A stretch of DNA of 64,000 nucleotides from Limnephilus marmoratus (GCA_917880885.1 OU862913.1:45231460-45295459); one strand, 5' to 3'; numbered from the stretch's first letter, positions 45,378 to 56,860 are shown. Notes: generated from the letters alone by a model not told the origin. Numbers and translations: made by a program.

Positions 45378-45538
45378 AGTTGGCCGTCGGGATCGCCTCG
45401 ATGGCGATCACGGGCCAACTCAAACTCCAACTTTCCAACTCGAACTTCCAACGCACGAACACCCCTCCACACGATCGTCCAAACGTTTAAAGTTGGAACG
45501 TTGGCCGCAGTGTGGGCTTAGCTTACCAATAAACTTAC

Positions 45539-45692
45539 TAGTTGGCTGAACCCTCTCAGCATACTGCAAACATTCCTCCTTTACATCCGGTAGATGTATA
45601 TCTATATCCATACACGGCATCTCCTCTGCGCCTTCTCTCTGGGACACTGGTTCCGTCTTAATGGAAACATTCTCTGGGTTCAGAAGTTCCAT
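45539..45692 (-). CDS. Gene B exon 1: start codon and IKTEP module
   Basis: 154 nt from ATG 45692 (context CAGCAGTGCCATGG) to donor CCAACTA|GTAAGT, phase 1. It encodes MELLNPENVSIKTEPVSQRE and then DIDIHLPDVKEECLQYAERV. IKTE and VKEE fit psi-K-x-E. It is a close paralogue of 32265-32418. Only the first 10 nt of the ancestral intron remain before the MITE, but the donor GTAAGT is intact, so splicing may survive. Confidence 0.85.
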
Positions 45693-47690
45693 GGCACTGC
45701 TGTGATAGCGTCCTGTTATGTGATGGTTATTGATCTCACCTAATAATAAATTATAACTGTAATAAAACAGGAACTCATTAGTCCAATTTGATTCGTTATA
45801 AAGGAGTTTCAAATAGATTGCAGATGGAAAAAAAATCAAACCCCTTGGCGATTTAGCACCATTGAGGTGATTTCTTTCAGGCGCTGTATACATTATAATC
45901 AAGACCTAATATAATATGTACTTAATTAAAGGTAAATAAGCATTATTAAGGATCTTTGGTCTAACTAACGTAGTCAGTATAGCAAAAGAGCGTAGTGCAA
46001 GACGAAGCTCGGCGGTCGACTTCAAAATGTTGAATAAACGTCAATAGAAATACTCGAAATTAAAAAATGAAACTTTCATCTTACAAAAAATGTAATGGTT
46101 ATGGAAATAATCTCAAATAGAATAAATATGAATTTATTTTGAAGTTTATACAATTTTTCTTAACCAAATAACCTATTTTGTGTACGTAAATATTTGTTTC
46201 TTGTAGTTAATTGTTGAAAAAAAATGTTTTAAGGAAATACAAACTTTCCTGGGTTACGAATAATGCAAAAATGTTTGAAAAACCCTTATTACCACCACAC
46301 TAAGCGCAAAATGTTGCTTGTATCGTGATTCAATTCAATTCATTTCAATTTATTCATTTTTAAAACGTTACCTTCAAAATAAAATTTCAATGTGTTTTAA
46401 AAGACATTAAGTAATAAGATTCAAACCGATTTAAATAATTTATACATCAAAGAAGCACAATCATACTAACAGCAACAAAGCTTGTCGTCTGAATTGTGCT
46501 TCGTTGATATTAAACATATCGATAGTCGAAGTGATTCTATTTAAAAACAAGACAGCTCTCCCGAATGGCATAACCATTGGCAAGTTAGTTCTGCAAGCCG
46601 GAAAATAAAACAATCAATGCTGTCGGTGAAGGAGATAACCACCAGGAACATAGAAACTAACGCTCTCCATGATAGCCGAGTTTTCGAACCTTCCACGAAT
46701 CAGTCTGATGAAATGTGTTACAATGAGCACATCCCTTCACACCAAGCCTTGCCCAAGAGAAAGTGGGTAGGGTAGAGCCACGGGTAGTAGCCATACTCCC
46801 TCAGGTAAAGAAAGTGATAGAGGACTAAGCCAGCCGAGGACGCGATGTCCGGATGGGTTCCAAACGCGATGCACACTCAGCCACTGGCCAGTCAAATGAA
46901 GTGTTATTTCCATAATCTGTGCTTAAACGTGTAATCATTTGTTGGGTGGGGGTCACTGCGATCGATTGTGTGATTTTACTTTTACGAAAACAGAAATTGA
47001 CCAATCAAATGGTTGGATCTACGCAAGCAATATTTTACGACACGATATCTGGAATACATACAATCTATTATATTTTCTACAGAAATGGATGCTTAAGAAT
47101 CACACTGGCCACATTTTGCGATGCATACAGGTTACTCGTAATTTAATATTCACTTGAAATTCCAGATTTAAAATCACAACAATCGGAACTTTAGCCGTCT
47201 CGTTTCTTGACAGCTAGGCCATAGATGTTTGTTAAAATAGATAGTCAGTTTACTAAATATCCATTACGGTAGGTACTGGCGTATAAAATAATCAAATATT
47301 TCCAATGTTTTGACGTCGCCCATATTTTACAATGTCGCCTCATTTTACTGGTACATACAAAATTACAAACTATAAAAACTTAAATATTAGAGATGGTTCA
47401 ACTATGGATTTGGGAAGAGTATGATTTCCGTGACCCCGTGATTTAACCATGTAATCAGATAGAACAACTCAAAAGAAGACGAAAATAAAGAATAAATTTT
47501 TTAAAAATTTATAAAAATATCCACTTTCGTCTCATTTTGTGTTGTTCTACCTGAATACATGGTCAAATCGCGGGGTCACTGAAATCGCACTCTCCCCATG
47601 GACTTGGCCGACTAACCGACGAGACGAATAGTCGGCGCTGATATAACCGACTACTCGGAAATGCCGATCATTGGTTTCGGTTAAATTCCG
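45693..47690. other. Upstream region of gene B, duplicated from the gene A flank
   Basis: It aligns piecewise with 32419-37035 once the insertions in copy A (33247-34194, 34285-34790, 35397-35827, 36173-36902) are removed. The stretch 47400-47620 is an imperfect palindrome (GTGACCCCGTGATTTAACCATG against the complement of CATGGTCAAATCGCGGGGTCAC), probably an older MITE. No gene is seen. 47700-48420 holds only short repeated phrases (AAAATCCGCTATATCC twice). Confidence 0.6.
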
Positions 47691-48419
47691 GCACGTTTGG
47701 GAACCTTAGTTTTATTTTGTTTGTCATTTTAGAAGATAATGTTTCGTTTTTTGGGTTTTAGAAGAAATGCTTAAGTATAAAAATTGATGGATCAAATTTT
47801 AAAATATATTAGTTTCATTGACTACCTAAATGAGTCCTATAATTTCAATACTTATCCGCTACATCAGATTTTTTGATGAAATGATCTGAGTATGACATCT
47901 TGTTAACATTTTTGCGAGGAACAAGACTAACCTAAAATTGAATTTCATAACCTCCCTTATCATGACCAAAAACCATTTTGAAACTGCGAGTGAGAAACAA
48001 AACCCTCATATCATTCAAGAAGTTACCATCAAAATCCGCTATATCCGAATTCAACCAATCACGAGCAGTCATTTTGCCAAGATGGCGGATGTAGAAACAC
48101 GCCCCTCAGGTCAGTTGAGTTTCAAAAGCCTTTATATTCATATAAATCACGAAGTGAGTATTAAAATCCGCTATATCCATTTTATTTATCAAAATTACTT
48201 AAATATTTCTAGATGTATATTGAAAAATGAACATTTTTCTAATGTATATTACTCCAATTCATTACATAAAAAGGAAAAATGTAATTTTTTATTTACGCTA
48301 GAGATGTGACAGTTTTTTGCGGTTTTCTCCGAATCAGTGAAAGTTGATTTGGCGGATATAGAAATTGAACGACTCTAATCAGAAATTATAGTTTGATTGT
48401 AAAATCACCCCAAGGTCAT

Positions 48420-49440
48420 TATGTGTAAACATTACATCCTGCTACATAATATAAGGGAACGTACCCATACTACGCGACACACTTTTACGACACACTTACG
48501 GGGGACCTGGGAAAAATACTTACTTCTTAATATAACTTCACATACTTAGACAGAAATCAAATACCTACCAACAACTTCTAAACTTTTCTTAAAATCATCT
48601 CAATCTTACTAAACCAAAAATCTACGGATGGAAAATACCTGTACAAACATGTTAGAATTAAGAAATCTATTGTAAATACTCAATTTTAACCTACATAATT
48701 AATTTTAAAAATGCATTTTAAGCTACCAGTTTTAGAGAAACGGTCGGCACAATAGGCGGCCAACAGAAAGCCGGCCTTTATATACTTACGGGCAAGGTCA
48801 AACCTCCCACCCCTAATTTGTACCACGTGATCACTTTTTAGCCCAAATTGGGGTATATAAGGAAGCACCTTTTCAACAATAAATCAGTTCATCTTTACCA
48901 GTCAACTCGTGTTACTTATTTCTTCGGAAGTTTTTTATCACGCAACTGCCTCCCGCCGACCTCTGCCTGTCTTCAGTCCTGGTGCCCAACACTCTTCAAG
49001 AAAGCCGGCCCTACTTTGGCAACCGCCAAGCACCAGGATCAGGCAGAGGATTAGGCACATCCAGTGTCCTTCACTCATCAGGCACTGGGTGCACGGGAGG
49101 TCAGTTCTTATTATTTTTAACCATCATTCATCCTGTTCGTGCACTGAAACCCGGTACTATTTTTCAGTTCTTGTGAAGACGCTGATACGTCTGTTACATT
49201 TGTCTTTATTAATATGGCGCTTGCTGCGTAACGGCTAGAATGCATGCATATCTATAATTACAACTGGAAAAACAATTTATAAGCTAGTGGAAAAAATATG
49301 AAAGATTTAAAGATTGACTACGTGATAAAAACCTAAGCCCCCCGCCTCCCATTGTGGCCAAGCGTGGTATTTTGAAGATCCCTCCCCCGTAAACGGGTCA
49401 CGTAGTATTGGTACGTGCCCTACCCCAACCGACATGTACA
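48420..49440. other. Possible solo LTR or promoter-like relic, weak
   Basis: GGGGTATATAAGGAAGCACC (48850) looks like a TATA region, followed 36 bp later by CAATAAATCAGTT and then a CT-rich leader, an order seen in LTRs of retrotransposons. No internal gag-pol, primer-binding site or matching second LTR is visible, and TG..CA ends could not be fixed. Confidence 0.25.
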
Positions 49441-49729
49441 TTGTAGGTACCTATTAAAGGGATTCCATATGGCGCGGCGCAGGGCCGTATTAACACTTTT
49501 CATAAATATAGGCCACTTCATTTGCGCCGCCCCTTCCTACTTCTTAGAAGTTCCCCTATCATAATCACTCACTTGTAGTCTGCCTGCAGGTGACACACGA
49601 TTTTCAAAATAAATATTCAAATATAGTTTAAGTAGGTATTCAAAAATGAAATAAACGAATGAATTATTCATAAAAGTAAAAGTGTAACATGAAACAAGAA
49701 CAATTTTTTACGGGATTTTTTATTAACAA

Positions 49730-50830
49730 AATCATCTATAATAGCTTCTTAGTTTAAGGTATTCATATCTGCTTCTATGCATAGAAGAGCCAAAGAGTAG
49801 GTAATGTTTTTCTTGCAATAATGCAGACCTTTGGTATTTTTCTTTACTCGCTTTAAACAGGAAAAAATCCTTTCTCCAGAACTTCTTTCTTTAATTTGAG
49901 AGGCGGGAATGGGTACCGCCGCCTCGGGAACCTTTATTGGATAACCAACACTTTTCTGCCATAGATCACCCCAAGTGGTTCGCTACTTTTGGTGATTTAG
50001 CAGGGGTGCCCGGGTTCATGGGGTGAGGTTTGTCTAGGTCTTGGAAGCGGATGACCAGGACACACTGAACCCCAGATTCCTACCCACTTTTCCTAAACTC
50101 TTTTCCTTCCCAGAACTCTCCTGTCCTTCCTTTCCTTAAAAAACCCTCCAGACAGCAGACATAGGCCCGAAGATGACATAGGCCCTGAGGGAAATAATTT
50201 CCCTCAGGGCCTCCTGTGTGGAGCTCATGTAAAAAAAAAAAAACAATTCGTGGCCGGAATGCAAAGTGCGACGCGGAGAGCTATATCCAAGTTTGGGTAA
50301 AGGTTGCACAGAGATTGTTTCCTCAAAAACTTTCCTTGAAAAGATTCATTAATGATGTAGATTCAGGTTTCTCTGCCGTCTTATTAGGGGAAATGTGATC
50401 TTGAAAGTGTACACATTCCTGAACTATATCGTATTCTAAATCATTGCATAATATTGCACAAGAGACTGAGCTTTTTCTGAGACACTTTGGGTTGAAAGAT
50501 TACCCATTTTTATAAAAACGAAATTTTTTCTTTGAAGTTTATATTCACATTATGCCTTCTCTCTAGTTCAGCTCTCAGTCGGGAGGTTGTTTCAATATCC
50601 TCATTTGATGTTTCGTCTATAAAGTTTTTTCTTTTAGGGTCGTCTTACTTTTAATGTCGCCATGATATTGCTAAAGTGCGCTCATTTCAGTTGCACTTTC
50701 ATTGAAATAATCAAAGTTTTCTCGCTCTGCTATAATAAACCCGAGAGGAGATCCATAAAAATTAGATACCGTCAGTACATCTAAATATGAGCTCTGAATC
50801 TGAGCACTCACTTTATTCAGTCTTTCCAAA
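49730..50830 (-). pseudogene. hAT-family (ZMYM1-like) transposase relic, interrupted
   Basis: The minus strand reads NKVSAQIQSSYLDVLTVSNF (near 50810), then FIDETSNEDIETTSRLRAEL, later LCNLYPNLDIALRVALCIPA (near 50265) and, beyond an insertion, GERIFSCLKRVKKNT and SLALLCIEADMNTLN (near 49760). The I-A-L-R-x-x-L-x-I-P-x-x, then E-R-x-F-S-x-L-K-R-V-K and A-L-L-x-I-E series is typical of the hAT dimerisation domain in ZMYM1/DUF4371-type proteins. Many stops and shifts. Repeat R (49906-50239) sits between the two halves. Confidence 0.65.
49906..50239 (+). mobile_element. Dispersed repeat R, most complete copy (SINE-like, poly-A end)
   Basis: It starts near GGCGGGAATGGGTACCGCCG, continues TTATTGGATAACCAACACTT ... 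GGTGCCCGGGTTCATGGGGT ... CTTCCTTTCCTTAAAAAACC and ends GGCCTCCTGTGTGGAGCTCA plus poly-A. It interrupts the hAT relic; AATTTG/AATTCG at the edges may be a target duplication. Its last 110 bp match the 3' end of the LINE at 52975-55193. No A/B boxes are obvious. Confidence 0.75.
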
Positions 50831-50861
50831 ATAGCATTCTAAAATACGATTAGTAACCAAA

Positions 50862-50961
50862 TAAAGGTAGCCCACTGCCCAAGCATTTTTTGTGAACTAT
50901 TTGCACCATTATCGCACAACGCTATCCGCGGTCCCGTGCGGGATCACTGGGCGTCTAAAGG
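50862..50961. repeat. Direct repeat, partner at 51701-51790
   Basis: Shared phrases AAGCATTTTTTGTGAA, TTTGCACCA/TTCGCACCA, CGGTCCC..GGGACCACTGGGCG and CGTCTAAAGGTT in the same order about 840 bp apart. They may be the two ends of an element or a simple duplication. Confidence 0.6.
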
Positions 50962-51039
50962 TTCCTGGGGTGAAATGGGTGTAGAGGCTTCAAAACATTA
51001 TTTTTTTTTCATAAAAAACTATAAGAATGGTAAATATTC

Positions 51040-51298
51040 AAGTGAAAGATACTCTCAGTATCGCCCTGGTGTAAGACCACCGCTCAGAATTGAAACGTTG
51101 CTTGAAATAGCTTTAGCCGTGTTTGGTGACCAGATCTGAATAACCAGGTACTTCCCCACCTTCCTCTCCCCTATCTCCTTCCCTTCCCCTCTGCCTTCAG
51201 CCTCACAACATATCCCATTTGGGGATGCCGTAGTCTCACTCGCTCCAGATGGGAGCAGTTGGGACTCTTATGCGATATTTATGTAAAAAAAAAAAAAT
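51040..51298 (+). mobile_element. 5'-truncated SINE copy
   Basis: It matches the body of the 24706-25127 SINE from GATACTCTCAGTATCGCCCT through TTGGGGATGCCGTAGTCTCA to a poly-A run near 51286-51297. The tRNA-like head is absent. Confidence 0.75.
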
Positions 51299-51299
51299 G

Positions 51300-52600
51300 G
51301 CAAAAATTTTTTACAAAATAATAATTAATAATCATACTAAATTTTAACATTATTTATCAAAAAATATTAATTTTCTATTTTTTTGTAAGGAATGAGAATC
51401 AAATAGAGGAAAAACTTATAAAAAAAGTAAAAAATTTAGAAAAATTGATTTCGGATGAAAATTGTGACCTCCAGACATAAATTGTCCAGCCGGATGGTGA
51501 CTTACAATACTCGGCAGCTGATATCCTTCGTTATTTTTTGAGGAAAATATTTGAAAATCCTAGAATATGTTTTTGAATATATGCGTAAAAGGACCTCAAG
51601 ATATAAATAAAAAATATGTATTCCTTACGTGTTAAAAAAATTCATGAAAATCACTAAAAATACGCCGTCCTACTCCTATTTTCCCTCGTGCGCCGCGTGC
51701 AATAAAGGTGGCCCATTGCCAAAGCATTTTTTGTGAAATATTCGCACCACAAGCACCGGTCCCCTACGGGACCACTGGGCGTCTAAAGGTTAATAGATAG
51801 AAAACTCTATCTATCCACAGTTTTTTTTTGTTTAAAATCGTACACATACTTAGCTGCTTACCAAAGCGATCGGGCGCCGCCCTCTGGCGTCGTCAGAGTT
51901 GTACTCAGAGTCGGGTTCTTAAACTTTAAGCGAATAGTCGCTAGGGTAGTCATACTGTCGAATAATAACTTTTATATTGTAATAGGAATATAGTAAGTTG
52001 GGCTCAACTCGGAAAACCGAAATCTGAGCTTACTTTTGACAAAAATAATATATTTTTGTTCGATCAGCGCAATGCACAATAATAAATTATAATTAATTTT
52101 GTATTCACGTGAGTTACCAAAGATGATTTTGGTGTCCAGTACACTACTTCAATGATAATAAACCCATTTTGTTTATCTTTGTCTATGACTCCATTATTGT
52201 CTATTGTTGTGCACATAACCTCACTATTATTGACATGTGCTTTCGTCAATGGAATCTTCTCGCCCTGTTTTTAAATTATTCTTATTATACATAATATCCT
52301 TTACTGTGTTTAATCCACGCACTTAAATTATTCCCATGTCTTGTGTCATCTTGAGTCCAATGCCTGTTATAGTAACTGTTATTTGTGAGTTCTATGCGGA
52401 TATTTTGTTACCCGAGTAAATCACGCTGTTCGTATTAATATCAACAATGACGACCATTTTCTGAACTGTTTTTGATCAAGTCAACAACTTTAATCTAGAT
52501 ACAACCAAATCAACTCGATACAGTTTTCAGTTTACTGTTCAGTCAACGGAAACCAAATAATACGCAAAGTTTGCGCACGATTACACCCAAATTAAAGAAA
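51300..52600. other. Intergenic and presumed 5' flank of gene D
   Basis: Apart from the repeat at 51701-51790 nothing is recognised. The promoter of gene D should lie at its right edge, but no confident core element can be named. Confidence 0.4.
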
Positions 52601-52619
52601 GATTTATCACAGCAGTGCC

Positions 52620-52779
52620 ATGGATCTTCTTAACCCAGAGAAAGTTTTTATTAAGACGGAACCAGTGTCCCAGGAAGAGGAAGAAGATGGAGGTGAAACG
52701 TTAAATACAGATGTAGAGATGGCCCTCCTGGATGTGAAGAAGGAACGTTTGCAGCATACTGAGACTACTCCCGCAGCCA
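52620..52779 (+). CDS. Gene D exon 1: start codon and IKTEP module
   Basis: 160 nt from ATG 52620 (CAGCAGTGCCATGG) to donor CAGCCA|GTAAGT, phase 1. It encodes MDLLNPEKVFIKTEPVSQEE, a Glu/Asp-rich segment and LDVKKERLQHTETTP. IKTE and VKKE are both kept. Paralogous to exon 1 of genes A and B but clearly more diverged. The next family exon on this strand is 7.4 kb away, across inserted elements. Confidence 0.8.
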
Positions 52780-52974
52780 GTAAGTTCTATTGCATAATAT
52801 GTTAAATTAAGATGTCAGTGATTTATGTCTGCTGAGGAAAGTTTCTCAGCCAAGACAAATACTTATTTACGGCGCAACCTCTTGGCCACCATTATTTTTT
52901 TCGGTTTTACCTTTAAGATTTTTGCTTACCGGAAATTGTAGTAATTCTATTCACCTTTGTAGAAATTACATGGG

Positions 52975-55193
52975 TTTATTTTTATTTTTATATTAACTCC
53001 ACACAGGAGGCCCTGAGGAAAATAATTTCCCTCAGAGCCTATGTCATCTGGGATGCTGTGTGGAGGATCTTTTTGAGGAGAGGAAGGAATGAACATTGGT
53101 ATTGAAGAGACCCATGTTGTAGGAAGGAGGAAACACAGAGGCCGGCAAATCGTTCCACAGCCGAGCTATTGAACACAAGAACTAGTCGAAGAAACGACCT
53201 GTTCTCATGTGACAGATGTCAGCTGTGTACAAATATTGGGCACGCGTTTGGCGTGTTTCCCGACCATGCACCGGTGCCGAAGGGATCAATGATGCTAGTT
53301 CCTCGGAGCATCTTCCATTGTAATACCGTTAGAACAAGGATAGCATTCCCACCCGACGCCTGTGCTCTAAAGATTGCAATCCTTCTGTAAAGATGGGAGA
53401 ATCTATCAAACGGACCGCCCGTTTCTGCACAAAGTCGAGGGTATTTTTCAGGTATTTTGGAGTTCCAGACCAGAGGTGGCTGCCAAATTCAACCGCGGGG
53501 CGCACTTGTGATTTGTTCAGGGTTAGCAGTTGTGTATTATTAAAGTATCTGCGGGCCCTGTACTGTACGCCCAGTTTTTGGGAGGCTAACTTTACTCTGG
53601 CTTCGATGGAGCCCCCATACCTGAGCTGGTCACTTAGGGTTACACCAAGCATATCAATGGAGGGCCTGTTCGGAAGATTGCTTCCGTTGAAAGAGACTAG
53701 ATTTTCATTTTGATCCCTTTTAGACATAATCAGACAAGATTTTGAAACATTAAATTCAACGAGATTATTTTTACCCCAAGAGTAGTTTTTACACTCTCGA
53801 GGTAACCATCCATTTTTTGCTTCAAAGCCCTATGAGCTGTTGGAGTTTGTGAGCCCTTTGGGGGCCTGTCAAACAAAAAGCTATCATGAACTGTACTGTA
53901 AGTCGGCAATCCACGTACACAAGGATGCGGGAAGTCCGTAAGAAGGCAGTTTGTTGACAAGTCCTCGGTGCCAAACCCGGTCAAAGGCCTTGGAAATGTC
54001 CAGTGCAACCGTTTGGGTCTCACCGAAACGTTCCAGGCATCGCCCCCAAACATGCGTCACATACGCAAGAAGATCACCGCACGAGCGGTTCCGCCGGAAT
54101 CCGTATTGACGGTCGTTAATAATTTTGTTCTTCTCGAGGTATGTGAGCAGTTTGCCGTTGATCACACGTTCCATCACCTTAGACAGATCTGATGTGATCG
54201 CTATGGGGCGGTAGTTGGCCGGGTTGGAGCGGTCACCCTTCTTTGGAATAGGATGGATAACCGCTTTTTTCCAACCAGAGGGCTCAGAGCCAGTCTTCAG
54301 GGACATTTTAAAAAGCTTCGTCAAAATTGGAGCTATTTCTGCAGCGCACCTCTGCAGTACCAGGGCAGGTATTCCGTCAGGCCCACTAGCTTTATTAACA
54401 TCAAGCCCTCGTAAAACATGGAGTACTTCCCGATGCCGGATCCTCAGCTTTTTCATACGAAATCCGCAGTGAGGAACCGACGTCGGGACAGCACCGTGGT
54501 CATCGAGGGTTGAGTTATCCGCAAACATTTTACCTAATAAGTTAGCCTTTTTCGGTGGCGGTGTTTGCTAGTGAGCTGTCAGGTCTGGTAAGAGGTGGCA
54601 GACTGGATTTGAGCCCGCAAGCGACCAGAATTGCCTGCTGCCATGCGGGCATGCAGTCAGCTTTCTGCTGATCTGCAGGTCGTGCTCGAATTTTGACCTA
54701 TTTATGATTCTCTTGGTTTCCTTTGCCATTTTGTTGTAAGCTGTTCTGTCTTCGGATGTTCTAGATGTGTTGTAAGCTCGGTAAGCCGCGTTTTTTCGTC
54801 GCGCTGCTTTAGCGCATTGTCGACTGAACCACGGCTTTGAGCCTACACCAGATTCCTTAACAGTAGATTAAATGAAGCCATCCATCGCGGATGTGATGAC
54901 TTCGCCAATTTCCTGGGCACTTCTTGAGGGATCCGAAGTCTGAAAACAGACAGCTGACTACGGAAAGCATTAAAATGTGCCCGCAGATCGAACCAATCTG
55001 CTGACCTATAGTGCCACACTTTTTTCTTCAGCCTCTCGTTTGGTGGTCTGAAGTTTACAGGGATTGATGTCGTCACCAGGCAGTGGTCGGACGATCCTAA
55101 AGGCGCTGTGACATCAATCTTGTAACCGTGTGGCACAGTAGTTAAAAATAGGTCTAACAGATTGGAGTTACATGTGTTGTTGTTTATTGTCAA
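52975..55193 (-). pseudogene. LINE (second clade), 5'-truncated and internally deleted
   Basis: The minus strand starts within the endonuclease C-terminus (SNLLDLFLTTVPHGYKIDVT, GSSDHCLV), passes a damaged linker, then RT: NKASGPDGIPALVL, PANYRPIAITSDLSKVMERV, ALDISKAFDRVWHRGLVNKL, and breaks near 53890. The block holding GVPQGS and the catalytic YADD is deleted. The C-terminus continues: MLGVTLSDQLRYGGSIEARV, EFGSHLWSGTPKYLKNTLDF. The 3' end near 52975 is (AAATAAAAATA)-type and shares its tail with repeat R. It inserted in intron 1 of gene D, opposite to the gene. Confidence 0.8.
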
Positions 55194-55539
55194 TAGATAA
55201 TAATATATTTCTCTCGATCTCTTCTATTTTCGATCTCGATTTTCTTCTATTTTCAAACTTAAAGAATATTCCTAGTTTACTTAAAAATATTTTATTCGCT
55301 TTGACTAGGTATTATTGTATCTGAATGATATTCTGGCTTGTATTTTTGTCACTTGAAATTATGATTATTTTATCTGTGAAAAGGTGCATCGTATAATTTT
55401 TAGTCAAAAGTCATAATTCTGATTTTCAAAAGCTATGTTACTGTTTTTATTTGCAGAAGATCCTCATAGTAGGTCTTATTTTTTATTGTGAAGAAAGCTT
55501 ATTCATCTGAAAAATATATCATTACATAGTATAAAGTGA

Positions 55540-55798
55540 AGTCGCTGAAAATGTATGTGCGCATAGATCTTTTAAACTACGCAAAGGATTTTCATGCGGT
55601 TTTTGCCGATAGATAGAGTGATTCAAGATGAAGGTTTATATGTATAATACATGCTTATTATAGTAGAAAAAAGCTGATAAATTCAAATATTCAATTCAGG
55701 CAGCGGGCAGCTGGCAAACGGGTAGTGTGGATTTTATAAAGGTTGGGTAATGGCGTTGTGTTTCGTTAGCCACAGAAACGTGTGGCCGGGTCTGCTAG
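55540..55798 (+). mobile_element. Non-autonomous Helitron 3' portion
   Basis: It ends GCCACAGAAACGTGTGGC (stem), CGGGTCTGCTAG, then T, like 37190-37312. Upstream, AAAGGATTTTCATGCGGTTT and GATAGATAGAGTGATTCAAG match the internal consensus I recall for small insect Helitrons. The 5' TC end is not resolved. Confidence 0.6.
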
Positions 55799-56115
55799 TT
55801 GAAATATAAAGTATTTTCATACTCCCTAAATTATATTATATTATGTTTTATAAAATTATAGAGAAAAACGTTTCAAATCTTACGCATCTAATAAACAATC
55901 AATAATACTGGTTAAATTTGTGTTTATCAGCTGTGTGAAATTTAAAACACGTTTATAAGTAACGGGGTAAATGTTAACTATCCTGCAAACAAACTGTTTC
56001 GTTTGGAAGTTTAGCGGGTTTTATACTTAGACGTAATAATGACACTTAAGTAGGTAATTTGAATTTTAAAATTGTTTGATTAGATCTTGTTATTATTATT
56101 ATTATTTTATTCACG

Positions 56116-56277
56116 CTCAAAACACACTTTAAAAAATTAAAACAAATTGTACTAGGTAGATTACAGTTAGTAATAAGTCATTCAGTAACCGGAATTGAAA
56201 AATATTGCATTTTAATGGTTATTTTGTTACCTTTAAAAACACGAAATGTCATTTCTCAAGGAACGCCTTGTTGCTAA
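56116..56277. repeat. Left arm of a long inverted repeat; right arm about 59858-60020
   Basis: GCTCAAAACACACTTTAAAA ... TTGTACTAGGTAGAT ... CAGTAACCGGAATTGAAAAA ... GAAATGTCATTT is mirrored by 59858-60020, with a few mismatches. The arms are about 160 bp and lie 3.6 kb apart. No target duplication was found. Confidence 0.75.
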
Positions 56278-56439
56278 TTATGACGGCAAACGTCTCGCGT
56301 GATTTTTCGTGTTTATGAAACACAACAAAATACTTAATGATTAATACGCATTATTTAATCATTTCCGAAGATTGCAATTCGTACTTATTATTGTCTGAGA
56401 GAAAGTGATTTGTTCTTTTAAAAATGCGTATTTCATCGT

Positions 56440-56860
56440 CGTCATTAAGAGGACATAGGTAGAGAAAACCAGAAATATGTCATTTTCAAAAAAGTTTTTA
56501 GACGTATTGACTCTTTTCCACAAAAAATTATAAATGGATTTCGAAAGATTGTTCTTTTATCTAGCATAGTTATGTAATAAATTTTTTGAATTTTTTTTAA
56601 TTTTTAGTATAATAAGGTTATTCCATAGGTCGTTGGCAGATTTGTTAAATTTTCAAAAAAGTTTTTGTATTATACCACACCCATTTCAAATAATATAATC
56701 ATGCAGTAAAACAAATCAATACATTATCTAGCAAAGTTATGTCTTAGAATTTTAATTTTAGTTTCAATAAAATCATTAAAAAAATATGTACGTACATGTG
56801 TTTCTTGACGAAAATTGGTCCATTTGTGTATTTATTTGCGCACTTATAAACTAATATATT
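56440..56860. repeat. 400-bp dispersed repeat, inverted relative to 39320-39720
   Basis: See the matching entry at 39320-39720; the order of phrases is reversed and complemented. It lies between the inverted arms at 56116 and 59858. Confidence 0.75.

Larger units (their letters stand above)
43191..45528. mobile_element. MITE with ATA target duplication, carrying a nested hAT-type element
   Basis: The outer element begins TGGTACTTCCACACC and ends GTGTGGGCTTAGCTTACCA (complement TGGTAAGCTAAGCCCACAC). ATA flanks both sides (43188-43190 and 45529-45531), and duplicate A has the empty site at 32255-32260 (CATGATAAAC). Without the nested element it is about 490 bp, with GTTGGA-rich inverted segments near both ends. 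A 3-bp target fits PIF/Harbinger-type MITEs, but its own target is ATA and not TAA/TTA, so the class is tentative. It lies 10 nt inside gene B's intron 1. Confidence 0.8.

Noticed and set aside
48420..49440. Full LTR retrotransposon
   Set aside because: A TATA-like region and possible polyadenylation signal are present, but there is no gag-pol, primer site or second LTR; kept only as a weak feature.
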